From: an uncultured Eubacteriales bacterium
Lineage (GTDB): Bacteria; Bacillota; Clostridia; Oscillospirales; Oscillospiraceae
Direction: 5' to 3'
Assembly: GCA_900549475.1 (NCBI GenBank)
Contig: UROF01000024.1
Location: forward strand, 1 to 37,688
Length of the DNA stretch: 37,688 nucleotides
Position numbers and translations under genes: made by a program. How positions within the stretch are numbered: the stretch's first letter is position 1; each line of letters opens with the position of its first letter. This document shows positions 22,709 to 31,236 of this stretch, piece by piece. The notes under the pieces were generated by a model. That model searched no databases. It saw only the letters and a program-made list of their open reading frames with translations, and had not been told where the DNA came from.

Positions 22709-22737
22709 TTGACAACCCCGCTCCCCTCGGATATAAC
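22709..22737 (+). promoter_or_regulatory. promoter of the second MarR operon
   Basis: TTGACA (22709-22714), 17 bases, TATAAC (22732-22737). Confidence 0.85.
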
Positions 22738-22741
22738 AAGC

Positions 22742-22758
22742 ATTATTACTATAATAAT
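22742..22758. promoter_or_regulatory. putative operator, palindrome ATTATTA-CTA-TAATAAT
   Basis: A perfect 7-bp inverted repeat with a 3-base centre lies at the predicted transcription start, just before the MarR gene. MarR proteins commonly bind such AT-rich palindromes. Confidence 0.6.
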
Positions 22759-22779
22759 TCTTACTATTTGGAGGCAGCC

Positions 22780-23202
22780 ATGTATTCTCTCCATCACCTG
22801 TGGATGAAGACCTACCTGCAGATGAACCGCAAGGTCATGGAGCAGACTGCTCCTCTGGGGCTCTCGCCGGGACAGCCGAAGATCCTGGAGTGCCTGGCGC
22901 TGCACGGGGAATGTGAGCAGAAGACCATTGCGGAATACTGCGAGATCGAGCCTGCCACGGCAGGCAACATCCTGACCCGCATGGAGGCCGCGGGACTGGT
23001 GATCCGGCGCAACCGGCCGGGCAACCGGCGTTCCCTGTACGTGTCCCTGACGGATCGGGGCGCCGAACTGGCCCGGACGCTGTGCGGTATCTTCTTATCC
23101 GCCGAAGCCCAGATGACCGCCGGCCTTACCGACGAGGAGCAGGCCACCCTGATGCGGCTGCTGGAAAAATGCGTACAAAATGGGAAAGGGAATAGAGAAT
23201 GA
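22780..23202 (+). CDS. MarR-family transcriptional regulator
   Basis: It encodes 140 residues starting at ATG 22780, five bases after TTGGAGG. The winged helix-turn-helix is at about 40-100: CEQKTIAEYCEIEPATAGNI, then LTRMEAAGLV and a basic wing RRNRPGNRRSLYVSL. Flanking helices serve dimerisation. Its stop overlaps the start of the next gene (ATGA), so it controls or is coupled to that membrane protein. The inducing ligand is unknown. Confidence 0.92.
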   Translation: MYSLHHLWMKTYLQMNRKVMEQTAPLGLSPGQPKILECLALHGECEQKTIAEYCEIEPATAGNILTRMEAAGLVIRRNRPGNRRSLYVSLTDRGAELARTLCGIFLSAEAQMTAGLTDEEQATLMRLLEKCVQNGKGNRE

Positions 23203-23894
23203 AGCAAATTGGGACCACACTGCTAAAACGGGTACTTGTATACTGCGCGGGGCTGTTCGTCATGGCGCTGGGAGTGTCGTTTTCCGGCGCCGCCGACCTG
23301 GGGATGTCCCCGGTAAACTCCATCCCCTACGTGCTCAGTGAGATCTTTACATCCCTGTCCATGGGTACCTGGATCATCATTATCTTTTCCCTGTACATCC
23401 TGATCCAGTTCATTATCCTGGGGCGGGATCTCCAGCCGGCCCGGGTCCTGCAGCTGATCTGCACCACCCTATTCGGTTACTTTACCGATTTCACCAACTT
23501 TCTGGCGGGGATGTTTCTGCCGGACCCCGATACGCTGCCCTTCGCGCCCCCTGTCGTTTATGGGGTGCGGCTGATCTATCTGCTCATCAGCATGGTGCTG
23601 ATTGCCCTGGGTATCCTGCTCTATCTGGAGCCCCGGCTGATCTCCCTGCCGGGAGAGGGCATCATGCAGGTCATCGCCGAGAAGCTCCACCTGCCCCTCC
23701 ACACCGTGAAAATGTGCTTTGACATCACCGTATCCCTCATCGCCCTGGTCATCTCTCTGGCCTATTTCCGCCAGTTCCACGGCATCCGGGAGGGAACCGT
23801 CATCGCCGCCTTCGGCGTGGGGAAGATCCTCAGCCTCTATGAACCGCTCAAGCCCGCCCTGCGCAGTTTCCTGGGTGGAACGGAGACAGCCTGA
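23199..23894 (+). CDS. YczE/YyaS-type membrane protein
   Basis: It encodes 231 residues starting at ATG 23199, overlapping the MarR stop. About five to six hydrophobic helices are visible. The N-terminal VMALGVSFSGAADLGMSPVNSIPYV and the later GEGIMQVIAEKLHLPLHTVK are typical of the YczE family, distantly like YitT but without its C-terminal domain. Family members in bacilli are linked to antibiotic production or export; here the function is unknown. Coupling to a MarR regulator suggests an inducible response to a small molecule. Confidence 0.8.
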   Translation: MKQIGTTLLKRVLVYCAGLFVMALGVSFSGAADLGMSPVNSIPYVLSEIFTSLSMGTWIIIIFSLYILIQFIILGRDLQPARVLQLICTTLFGYFTDFTNFLAGMFLPDPDTLPFAPPVVYGVRLIYLLISMVLIALGILLYLEPRLISLPGEGIMQVIAEKLHLPLHTVKMCFDITVSLIALVISLAYFRQFHGIREGTVIAAFGVGKILSLYEPLKPALRSFLGGTETA

Positions 23895-23916
23895 ACTTTG
23901 CTGCCAACCACAAAAG

Positions 23917-23951
23917 AGCCCCCGGCGTCCCAAGGACGCCGGGGGCTTTCC
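23917..23951. terminator. terminator between convergent genes
   Basis: A 14-bp perfect stem (23917-23930 with 23934-23947) with loop CAA lies between the YczE-type gene and the GTPase-NYN gene. Confidence 0.85.
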
Positions 23952-23973
23952 GCTGTATATCATAGCGCCTGTT

Positions 23974-26616
23974 TCAGGACTTCTTCGGCTCTCCGCCGGT
24001 GATGGTGGCCCGGTCCCGGAGGGTGTTGAAGCCCTTGTGAGCGCGGTTGCTGCGCTCAATGATCTCGGTGATGCGGCCCTCTGAGGCCTCCACCTCCGCC
24101 TTCAGGTCCGCCGCCGCCACACGCACCGCCCCGTGGCCCAGGATAATGAGCTGTTCCAGGTTGTCGGAGGTGGCCACCCGCACCCGGTTCTCCTTGGCGA
24201 TATCGTAGGTGGCCCGCTCGATATAGGTATCGGCCGTCTCCGCCTCCTTGGTATAGACCACGTGGATATTTTTGTACCGCTCCACGGAGCCGGGGTTCCC
24301 CTTCACCTTGTAAGCATCGAACACCAGGATCACCACGCACTTTTTGAACCCCTGATAATTGCAGAGGATGTCCATGAGCATATGCCGGGCGGCCTCCAGG
24401 TTCCGCTGCGCCATCTCCTTGAGCTCCTCCCAGGCGAAGATCACGTTGTAGCCGTCCACCAGCAGGTACTCCGGGCCCTCCCGCCGGGGAGGCACCGTCC
24501 GGCGCTGGGTGCCCTCGCTGCGAGGAGCCTTGGGCGGAGACTCCATAGGCAGGCGGCGCTTCACCGGGCCGTAGGTCCGCTCAAAGATAGCCTGCAGGGC
24601 GGCCTCTTCCTCCCGGGAGGCGGGAGGGGGAGGGGCCGACCGCCGCCGGGGCGCCTCCTCCTCGCTTTCCGTCTCCCGTTCCTTAAAAAAAGAGGGGGTA
24701 TGGGCGGCGGCAGGCACCTCCCGCCAGGGAACGGCATAGCCCGCCCCGTGGCCGCAGAACACCGAGTCCGCCGGGTTGTCCAGATCCCGCTCCGGGTCGT
24801 AGCCGATGGCGGCCACCACCTCCGCCTGGTTGGGGCAGGGCCGGTAGCCCCCCGGGGACAACGACAGCCGTCCCAGGCCCTTGGTATAGGCCGCCACCTC
24901 CTGGGCGTAGTCCGCAAGGCCCGCCACCGGGGCACTGCCGGTGAGGAGGGCCGTGTCCCCGGTGGTCTCCGCCGGGTCGAAGGTGCCGCCCATCTGCTGG
25001 ATATCCCCCATGGCCCGGCCCAGATTGGCGGCGGGCACCTCCAGCCGGAAGGCATACCAGGGCTCCAGCAGGATACTCTCCGCCGTCATGAGGCCCTGGC
25101 GCACCGCCCGGTAGGTGGCCTGGCGGAAGTCGCCCCCCTCCGTATGCTTCAGGTGGGCCCGCCCCGCCGTGAGGGTGATGCGCATATCGGTGATGGGGGA
25201 ACCGGTGAGGATCCCCAGATGGGGCTTCTCCTGGAGGTGGGTAAGGATCAGCCGCTGCCAGTTCCGGTCCAGGCTGTCCTCGGAGCAGACGCTGCGGAAG
25301 GTAAGGCCGCTGCCCCGCTCCCCGGGCTCCAGCAGCAGCCGCACCTCGGCGTAGTGGCGGAGGGGCTCGTAGTGGCCCACCCCCTCCACGGTACTCGCAA
25401 TGGTCTCCCGGTAGACGATGCTGCCGGGGCCGAAGGACACCTCCCAGCCGAAGCGCCGGAGGATCAGCTCCCGGAGGATCTCCTGCTGGATGGGGCCCAT
25501 GAGCTGGACATGGATCTCCCGCAGCCGCTCATTCCACACGATCCGCAGCAGGGGGTCCTCCTCCTCCAACTGGCGGAGTTTCCCCATGGCGCTGGCGGCG
25601 TCCACCCCCTCAGGAAGATCCAGCCGGTAGCTGAGGGCGGGGGTGAGGACCGGCGGCAGGGCGTCCTCCGCCGCCCCCAGGCCCTCCCCGGGAAAGGTGT
25701 GGGTAAGACCGGTGACGGCGCACACTGTTCCCGCCGGGGCCTCGTCCAGGGGCTTGAACTTCTCCCCGGAGTAGAGCCGCAGCTGATCTGCCTTCTCCTC
25801 CCAGGGCTCTCCGGCAACGGTGCCGGAGAGGAGGGTTTTCACCCGCAGCGTGCCGCCGGTGACTTTCAGGAAGGTGAGCCGCTGGCCCTGGCCGTCCCGG
25901 CTGATCTTGAACACCCGGGCGGCAAACTCCGCTCCGTAGTCCGGACAGGGGGCGTATTCCGTGAGGCCCCGGAGAAATTCCTCCACTCCCTGGAGCTTCA
26001 GGGCCGAGCCGAACCAGCAGGGGAAAATCTCGCGACGCTGGATCAGGCCGGAGAGAGTCTCCCGGCTCAGCCGCCCCGTGTCCAAATACTCCCCCAGGGC
26101 CTCCTCGCTGCCGGTGGCGGCCTCCTCAAAGAGGCTCTCCTCGTCGCCGGAGAAGTTCACGCAGCCCCCGTCCAGCTTCTCCCGCAGCTGAGCAAGAAGG
26201 GCGGCGGCATCCGCTCCCGGGGTGTCCATCTTGTTGATAAAGAGAAATACCGGCACCTTCCACCGCTCCAGCAGCCGCCACACCGTGAGGGTGTGGGCCT
26301 GGACCCCGGCGGCAGCGCTGACCACCAGCACCGCCGCGTCCAGCACCTGCAAGGTCCGCTCCATCTCCCCGGAAAAATCCACATGGCCCGGGGTGTCCAG
26401 CAGGGTGACCTCCGCCTCCGGCAGAGACAGCACCGCCTGCTTGGAGAAGATGGTGATACCCCGGCGGCGCTCCTGCTCGTCGGTATCCAGGAAGGCGTCC
26501 CCGTGGTCCACCCGCCCCAGCTTTCTCAGCTGGCCGGATGCGTAGAGCATGGCCTCCGTGAGGGTGGTCTTGCCCGCGTCCACGTGGGCCAGTATGCCGA
26601 TTACCAATTTCTTCAT
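23974..26616 (-). CDS. Tet(M)/EF-G-like ribosomal GTPase fused to a YacP/Rae1-type NYN nuclease
   Basis: It encodes 880 residues starting at ATG 26616; EF-G and Tet(M) proteins are about 640-700. The GTPase motifs are intact: G1 AHVDAGKTT (10-18), G2 RRGITI (51-56), G3 DTPGHVD (74-80), G4 NKMD (128-131) and a G5-like GSAL (203-206). EF-G domains II-V follow to about 640. A charged Pro/Arg/Glu linker (about 645-713) leads to a NYN domain (714-880). It begins YLLVDGYNVIFAW and keeps four acidic residues typical of the family: D721, D767, D796 and D818. YacP/Rae1 is known in Bacillus as an mRNA endonuclease acting in the ribosomal A site. The fusion suggests GTPase-driven delivery of a nuclease to the A site. 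Tetracycline protection is possible but not shown. Confidence 0.9.
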   Translation of the reverse strand: MKKLVIGILAHVDAGKTTLTEAMLYASGQLRKLGRVDHGDAFLDTDEQERRRGITIFSKQAVLSLPEAEVTLLDTPGHVDFSGEMERTLQVLDAAVLVVSAAAGVQAHTLTVWRLLERWKVPVFLFINKMDTPGADAAALLAQLREKLDGGCVNFSGDEESLFEEAATGSEEALGEYLDTGRLSRETLSGLIQRREIFPCWFGSALKLQGVEEFLRGLTEYAPCPDYGAEFAARVFKISRDGQGQRLTFLKVTGGTLRVKTLLSGTVAGEPWEEKADQLRLYSGEKFKPLDEAPAGTVCAVTGLTHTFPGEGLGAAEDALPPVLTPALSYRLDLPEGVDAASAMGKLRQLEEEDPLLRIVWNERLREIHVQLMGPIQQEILRELILRRFGWEVSFGPGSIVYRETIASTVEGVGHYEPLRHYAEVRLLLEPGERGSGLTFRSVCSEDSLDRNWQRLILTHLQEKPHLGILTGSPITDMRITLTAGRAHLKHTEGGDFRQATYRAVRQGLMTAESILLEPWYAFRLEVPAANLGRAMGDIQQMGGTFDPAETTGDTALLTGSAPVAGLADYAQEVAAYTKGLGRLSLSPGGYRPCPNQAEVVAAIGYDPERDLDNPADSVFCGHGAGYAVPWREVPAAAHTPSFFKERETESEEEAPRRRSAPPPPASREEEAALQAIFERTYGPVKRRLPMESPPKAPRSEGTQRRTVPPRREGPEYLLVDGYNVIFAWEELKEMAQRNLEAARHMLMDILCNYQGFKKCVVILVFDAYKVKGNPGSVERYKNIHVVYTKEAETADTYIERATYDIAKENRVRVATSDNLEQLIILGHGAVRVAAADLKAEVEASEGRITEIIERSNRAHKGFNTLRDRATITGGEPKKS

Positions 26617-26653
26617 ATCACCGCTACCGCCGTTCTTTCGTAAAACTTTTTTT

Positions 26654-26682
26654 ATGATAGCACATTCTCCGCCGGGAGGAAA
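26654..26682 (-). promoter_or_regulatory. possible promoter of the GTPase-NYN gene
   Basis: On the minus strand a good TATCAT (26659-26654) sits 17 bases after a weak -35 (TTTCCT). The leader would be about 30 nt, too short for the peptide-attenuation leader known before tet(M). Confidence 0.35.
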
Positions 26683-26749
26683 GAGGCGATGCCATTGTTA
26701 AGATCCTGTAAAAATGACAGTCTTTTCTTTTGTAAACGCAAAATTTATG

Positions 26750-26765
26750 ATATAGTATACTATAT
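26750..26765. promoter_or_regulatory. 16-bp palindrome upstream of the DUF1538-PII operon
   Basis: ATATAGTATACTATAT is perfectly palindromic and contains -10-like TATACT. A weak -35 (TTGTAA) lies at 26730-26735. It may be an operator over the promoter. Confidence 0.45.
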
Positions 26766-26801
26766 GTAGACCTTTGTTCCCATTTGAGAAAGGAGGCCCC
26801 C

Positions 26802-28322
26802 TTGTCCATCAATCCCCAGCTTATGGAAAAAATACAGGAGTCGCTGTCCTCAGTGCTTCCGATCACCGCCATTGTGCTGCTGCTGAGCATCACCATCGCC
26901 CCACTGACGCCCGGCGCCCTGGTACTGTTTGTATTCGGCGCCCTGCTGCTGATCGTGGGGACGGGGATCTTCACCCTGGGCGTGGATATGTCCATGACCC
27001 CCATGGGCAGCGGCATGGGCATACATATGAGCCGCTCCCGCCGGAAATGGCTCACCCTGGGAGCCGCCTTTGTGCTGGGCCTGCTGGTGACCATCGCCGA
27101 GCCGGACCTCCAGGTCCTGGCCACCCAGGTGCCCGCCATCCCCAATCTGACGCTGATCCTGACGGTGGCGGCGGGGGTAGGGGTATTCCTGGTGCTGGCC
27201 CTGTTGCGCATCATGCTGAAGATCCCTCTGTCCCGGCTGCTGGTGATCTTCTACGTGCTGGCTTTTCTGCTGGCGGCCCTGGCCCCCAACGATTTTATCC
27301 CCGTGGCTTTTGACTCCGGCGGCGTTACCACCGGACCTATCACCGTACCCTTCATTATGGCCCTGGGCGTGGGCCTTGCCTCTATCCGCAGCGACAAGAA
27401 CTCCACCAGCGACAGCTTCGGCCTGGTGGCCCTGTGCAGTATCGGGCCGGTGCTGTCGGTGCTGGCCCTGGGCATCGGCTTCTCTCCGGACAGCGCCGGG
27501 TATACCCCCTCGGCCCTGCCCGACATCCAGACCACCCAGGATGCCGCCCGGGAGTTCGCCCAGGCCATCCCCCACTACGCCCGGGAGGTGGCGGTGGCCA
27601 TGGTGCCTATCTGCCTTCTGTTTCTCCTTTTCCAGCTCCTCACCCGGCGTTTCCGCCACACCCAGCTGCTGCGGATCGCCCTGGGCCTTGTGTACACCTA
27701 TGTGGGGCTGGTGATGTTCCTCTCCGGCGTCAACGTGGGCTTTATGCCCATCGGTGAGCTCATCGGGGCCACGGTGGCAGGGGGCAGCGCCGCCTGGCTG
27801 CTGATCCCCATCGGCATGGTGATGGGCTACTTTATCGTGGCCGCCGAGCCCGCCGTCCATGTGCTCATCAAGCAGGTGGAGGAGGTGTCTATGGGCGCCG
27901 TGTCCCAGAGGGCCATGCGCCGGGGACTGTCCATCGGTGTGGCCGTGTCCGTAGGCATCGCCATGGTGCGGGTCCTCACCGGCATATCCATCCTGTGGTT
28001 TTTGGTGCCGGGCTACGCTTTCGCCCTGATCCTCACTTTCTTCGTGCCCCAGATGTTTACCGGTATCGCCTTCGACTCCGGCGGTGTGGCCTCCGGGCCC
28101 ATGACCGCCACCTTCCTGCTGCCCTTTGCCATGGGCGCCTGCGGCGCCCTGGAGGGCAATATCATGACCGACGCCTTCGGCCTGGTGGCCATGGTGGCTA
28201 TGACCCCCCTGGTGACCATTCAGCTGCTGGGTCTGGCCGGCCGGGTCCGCCGCAGGATGGCCCGCAGCGCCCTGCGCTCGGAGCTCGCCCGGGCGGAAGA
28301 CACCATTTTGTACTATGACTGA
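26802..28322 (+). CDS. DUF1538 membrane protein
   Basis: It encodes 506 residues. TTG 26802 is chosen, five bases after AGGAGG (26791-26796); an in-frame TTG at 26784 would lie upstream of that site. The protein has two homologous halves, each with several hydrophobic helices. Each half carries a repeated mark: FDSGGVTTGPITVPFIMALG near 175 and FDSGGVASGPMTATFLLPFA near 425. This internal duplication is typical of DUF1538 proteins, thought to be transporters. The partner gene encodes PII-like signal domains, so transport may respond to nitrogen or energy status. The substrate is unknown. Confidence 0.88.
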   Translation: MSINPQLMEKIQESLSSVLPITAIVLLLSITIAPLTPGALVLFVFGALLLIVGTGIFTLGVDMSMTPMGSGMGIHMSRSRRKWLTLGAAFVLGLLVTIAEPDLQVLATQVPAIPNLTLILTVAAGVGVFLVLALLRIMLKIPLSRLLVIFYVLAFLLAALAPNDFIPVAFDSGGVTTGPITVPFIMALGVGLASIRSDKNSTSDSFGLVALCSIGPVLSVLALGIGFSPDSAGYTPSALPDIQTTQDAAREFAQAIPHYAREVAVAMVPICLLFLLFQLLTRRFRHTQLLRIALGLVYTYVGLVMFLSGVNVGFMPIGELIGATVAGGSAAWLLIPIGMVMGYFIVAAEPAVHVLIKQVEEVSMGAVSQRAMRRGLSIGVAVSVGIAMVRVLTGISILWFLVPGYAFALILTFFVPQMFTGIAFDSGGVASGPMTATFLLPFAMGACGALEGNIMTDAFGLVAMVAMTPLVTIQLLGLAGRVRRRMARSALRSELARAEDTILYYD

Positions 28323-28333
28323 GGAGGGAAGCC

Positions 28334-29011
28334 ATGAAACAACAGACGCAGCTGGCCCTCATCGTATCCATTATCGAACGGGGCTTCGGCAACAAGCTCA
28401 CCGCCCTCTACACCGACCGCCAGGTGTTCACCCACCTGCGGTGCGAGGGCACCGGAACCGCCACCTCGGAGATTCTGGACATTCTGGGCCTTGGCAGCTC
28501 GGAGAAGGACATCATCCTGAGTCTTGCCCCCATTCCCGCCGCCCGGGCCCTGCTGGAGGCTCTGGACGATGACCTGCGGGGCAGCGTCCCCGGCCGGGGC
28601 ATCGCCTTCACCGCCCCTCTCTCGGCGGTGAGCAACCTTATGGCCACGGTCATCAACCTGCGCACCAAGCTGACGGAAAAGGAGAGTGAAGATATGGAAC
28701 AGCAGCAGGGGAAAAACTGCCTGATCCTGGTTACGGTAAACCAGGGCTACACCGACGTGGTCATGGACACCGCCCGCCGCCACGGCGCCCGGGGCGGCAC
28801 CATCATCCGGGGCCGCTGGGTAGGGGAGGAGGCCTTCGAGGAGCTCCAGGGGGTCTCCCGCCAGGCGGAAAAGGAGATCATCGCCATTGTGGTGCCCCGG
28901 GAGCTGCGCTCGGCCATTATGGAAAACATCAACCGGGAGCACGGCCTCCAGAGCGAGGCGGGGGCCCTGGTGTTCTCTCTGGGCATTGACCAGCTGGTCC
29001 ATCTGGGATAA
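28334..29011 (+). CDS. tandem PII-like signalling protein
   Basis: It encodes 225 residues starting at ATG 28334, 11 bases after DUF1538, with GAGGAGGGAA in between. It appears to hold two PII/GlnB-like ferredoxin folds, about 5-105 and 125-225, joined by a charged linker (TKLTEKESEDMEQQQ). Matching elements in each half are ALIVSIIERG and LILVTVNQGY, EGTGTAT and ARGGTIIRGR, and a late helix. Canonical PII is about 112 residues and trimeric, so a fused pair is unusual. The T-loop tyrosine is not obvious. It probably gates or senses for the membrane protein upstream. Confidence 0.75.
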   Translation: MKQQTQLALIVSIIERGFGNKLTALYTDRQVFTHLRCEGTGTATSEILDILGLGSSEKDIILSLAPIPAARALLEALDDDLRGSVPGRGIAFTAPLSAVSNLMATVINLRTKLTEKESEDMEQQQGKNCLILVTVNQGYTDVVMDTARRHGARGGTIIRGRWVGEEAFEELQGVSRQAEKEIIAIVVPRELRSAIMENINREHGLQSEAGALVFSLGIDQLVHLG

Positions 29012-29020
29012 CGAGAAAAA

Positions 29021-29055
29021 AGCCCCGCCGTCCTGTGGACGGCGGGGCTCTCTTT
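29021..29055. terminator. terminator shared by the PII and ComM/YifB genes
   Basis: A 13-bp perfect stem (29021-29033 with 29037-29049) is followed by CTCTTTT and preceded by A6. Confidence 0.88.
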
Positions 29056-30572
29056 TACCCTTTCAAAATATCCGTGTTCCGGTACTGAATGGCCTCCGCC
29101 AGATGGGCGGCGGAGATGTTCTCCTCCCCCTCCAGGTCCGCGATGGTTCTTGCCACCCGGAGAATGCGGTCGTGGCTGCGGGCGGTGAGGCCCATGCGCT
29201 GGAAGGCAGAGCGCAGGAGCTTCTCCCCGGCCTCGTCCAGAGCGCAGTATTTTCCCACCAGAGCGGGGGGCAGCTGGGCATTGCAGAGAGGGCCCTCCTG
29301 GCCGTACCGCTCCCGCTGCCGCCGCCGGGCGGCATCCACCCGGGCTTTTACCACCGACGAGGGCTCTGGCTGTTCCTTCCGCCGCAGGGCGTCAAAGTCC
29401 ACCGAGGGCACCATCACATGGAGATCCATCCGGTCCAGCAGAGGACCGGAGATGCGGCTGACATACTTTTCCACAGAGGCGTCGGTGCAGGTGCAACGGC
29501 CTGAGGGATGGCCCCGCCAGCCGCAGCGGCAGGGATTCATGGCGCACACCAGCATGAACCGGCTGGGCAGCGTCACGGACCCGGCGGCCCGGGTCACCGT
29601 TACCTCCCCGTCCTCCAGAGGCTGGCGGAGGACCTCCAGGGCGTCCTTCTGGAACTCCGGCAGCTCGTCCAGAAACAGCACCCCGTTGTGGGCCAGGGAG
29701 ATCTCCCCGGGCCGGGGGAAGGCCCCGCCGCCCACCAGGGCTACCGGGGACACCGTGTGGTGGGGACTGCGGAAGGGACGGCGGCTGAGAAGGGGATGGC
29801 GGCTGTCGGTCATCCCCGCCACGCTCCACACCTCCGTGGCCTCCAGGGCCTCCTGCCTCGTCATGTCCGGCAGGATGGAGGGCAGACGCTTGGCCAGCAT
29901 GGATTTTCCCGCTCCCGGGGAGCCGATGAGGAGAATATTGTGTCCCCCGGCGGCGGCGATCTCCAGCGCCCGCTTCACGTTCTCCTGGCCCACCACCTCC
30001 GCAAAATCCGGCCCCGGCACCGTCTCCAGCGACCGCGTCCACACCGGCGCAGGGGAGAGGGGCTTTTCTCTCCGCAGATGGGCCAGAAGGGCGGCGGCAT
30101 TTTCCACCGGGTAGACGGTGAGGCCCTGGGCCAATGTGGCCTCGGCGGCGTTTTCCGCCGGGACATATAATTCCTTGATTCCGGAGCGGGCGGCAGCCAT
30201 GGCCATGGGCAGCACCCCTGCCACCGGCCGCAGCGCCCCGGTGAGGCTCAGCTCTCCCAGGAAGGCGGCGGCAGGGGAGGGGACAGGCACATCCCCCTGG
30301 GCCGCCAGAAGGCCCAGCAGGATCGGCAGATCATACACCGTCCCCGCCTTTCTGAGGGCGGCGGGGGCCAGATTCACCGTGATCCGGGACACGGGGAAGC
30401 CGCAGCCGCAGCTCTTGATGGCGGCACGGACCCGCTCCCGGGCCTCCTTTACCGCCGCGTCAGGCAGGCCCACCACGTCAAAGGCGGGAAGCCCGCCGCT
30501 GATGGCGCACTCCACCTCCACCTCGTAGCCCGCGATGCCCTGGAGCCCCAGGGACCGTACCGTTACCACCAT
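29055..30572 (-). CDS. YifB/ComM-family Mg-chelatase-like AAA+ ATPase
   Basis: It encodes 505 residues. ATG 30572 is chosen since GGGAGG lies five bases before it; an extension to 30596 has no such site. The N-terminal ChlI/Lon-protease-like domain spans about 20-140 (LPDAAVKEARERVRAAI, LRKAGTVYDLPILLGLL). The AAA+ core follows, with Walker A GSPGAGKS at 217-224, Walker B VLFLDELPEF and sensor motifs, then a C-terminal domain. ComM homologues are hexameric helicases that extend branch migration during natural transformation. A role in DNA uptake here is inference. It is followed on the minus strand by the shared terminator. Confidence 0.93.
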   Translation of the reverse strand: MVVTVRSLGLQGIAGYEVEVECAISGGLPAFDVVGLPDAAVKEARERVRAAIKSCGCGFPVSRITVNLAPAALRKAGTVYDLPILLGLLAAQGDVPVPSPAAAFLGELSLTGALRPVAGVLPMAMAAARSGIKELYVPAENAAEATLAQGLTVYPVENAAALLAHLRREKPLSPAPVWTRSLETVPGPDFAEVVGQENVKRALEIAAAGGHNILLIGSPGAGKSMLAKRLPSILPDMTRQEALEATEVWSVAGMTDSRHPLLSRRPFRSPHHTVSPVALVGGGAFPRPGEISLAHNGVLFLDELPEFQKDALEVLRQPLEDGEVTVTRAAGSVTLPSRFMLVCAMNPCRCGWRGHPSGRCTCTDASVEKYVSRISGPLLDRMDLHVMVPSVDFDALRRKEQPEPSSVVKARVDAARRRQRERYGQEGPLCNAQLPPALVGKYCALDEAGEKLLRSAFQRMGLTARSHDRILRVARTIADLEGEENISAAHLAEAIQYRNTDILKG

Positions 30573-30628
30573 AGGCGCCTCCCTCTCCCGGTCCACAGGC
30601 CGGGACTATTTCTCTCTCTGATCTTCTG

Positions 30629-30952
30629 TTACTCCTTCTGGTAGAAAAAGCCTTCCCAATCCCAGAAGCAGTAGATATAGTTCCGCTCCTCATCGCCCTT
30701 TACGGCGTAGAGGCGGAATTTCCTCTCCCCATCGGTGGCAAGGCCCAGGAATTCCCCCTTGTCCGCTACGCTATAGGGCGTGCTGTCCCGGCGGGCATAG
30801 GTCGCGCCGTCCATCTCCAGATGATCCCACTCAGGGCCGGTGATCCGGCCCACTACCTTGTACCGCCCCAGCAGTACCACCGCCAGCACGGCCAGCACCG
30901 CCAAAGCTCCCAAAAGGATCACCAGGCCTTTTTTCTTTCCTGTCCGTTCCAC
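30629..30952 (-). CDS. small membrane-anchored protein, unknown
   Basis: It encodes 107 residues, starting at GTG 30952, about eight bases after GGAGGA. The N-terminus is basic (MERTGKKKG) and followed by one hydrophobic helix (about 10-28). The remaining ~78 residues form a small polar domain predicted outside, with EWDHLEMDGATYARRD and IYCFWDWEGFFYQ. No family is recognised. It lies upstream of the ComM-like gene on the same strand, 56 bases apart, and may share its transcript. Confidence 0.7.
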   Translation of the reverse strand: MERTGKKKGLVILLGALAVLAVLAVVLLGRYKVVGRITGPEWDHLEMDGATYARRDSTPYSVADKGEFLGLATDGERKFRLYAVKGDEERNYIYCFWDWEGFFYQKE

Positions 30953-31136
30953 TGCAGGTCCTCCTCTCGGTTCGCCGGCTCCAGTCCTCTGGTCCTGAGC
31001 CCGAGTGTGGTTTTGAGAGTATCATACCATAACTCTCCCCCGATTTCTACCGGAAAGGGAATATCCCGCTCAGAAGCGCCCCGCTGCCGCCGTCATTTTT
31101 CCCAAAATTTTTTCGGGTTTTCTCTCCAACAGAGCG

Positions 31137-31165
31137 TTTACATTCTGATAAAACCGTGCTATGAT
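31137..31165 (+). promoter_or_regulatory. promoter of nifJ
   Basis: TTTACA (31137-31142), 17 bases, TATGAT (31160-31165), about 70 bases before ATG 31237. Confidence 0.8.
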
Positions 31166-31236
31166 GAATCTGTATGAATACCCGCTTTGTTTTCCCCAAA
31201 ACCAAAGCAGTATCAAATATTCAGGAGGAGCAATTT

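Noticed and set aside
23974..26616. Naming the GTPase as a tetracycline resistance gene
   Set aside because: The GTPase half is Tet(M)-like, but the fused nuclease domain and core-genome setting do not support a resistance call from sequence alone.
24133..26643. Very long plus-strand frame (836 codons) opposite the GTPase-NYN gene
   Set aside because: It is a shadow of the GC-rich minus-strand gene, rich in His/Gly/Pro/Leu, with no domain and no ribosome site.
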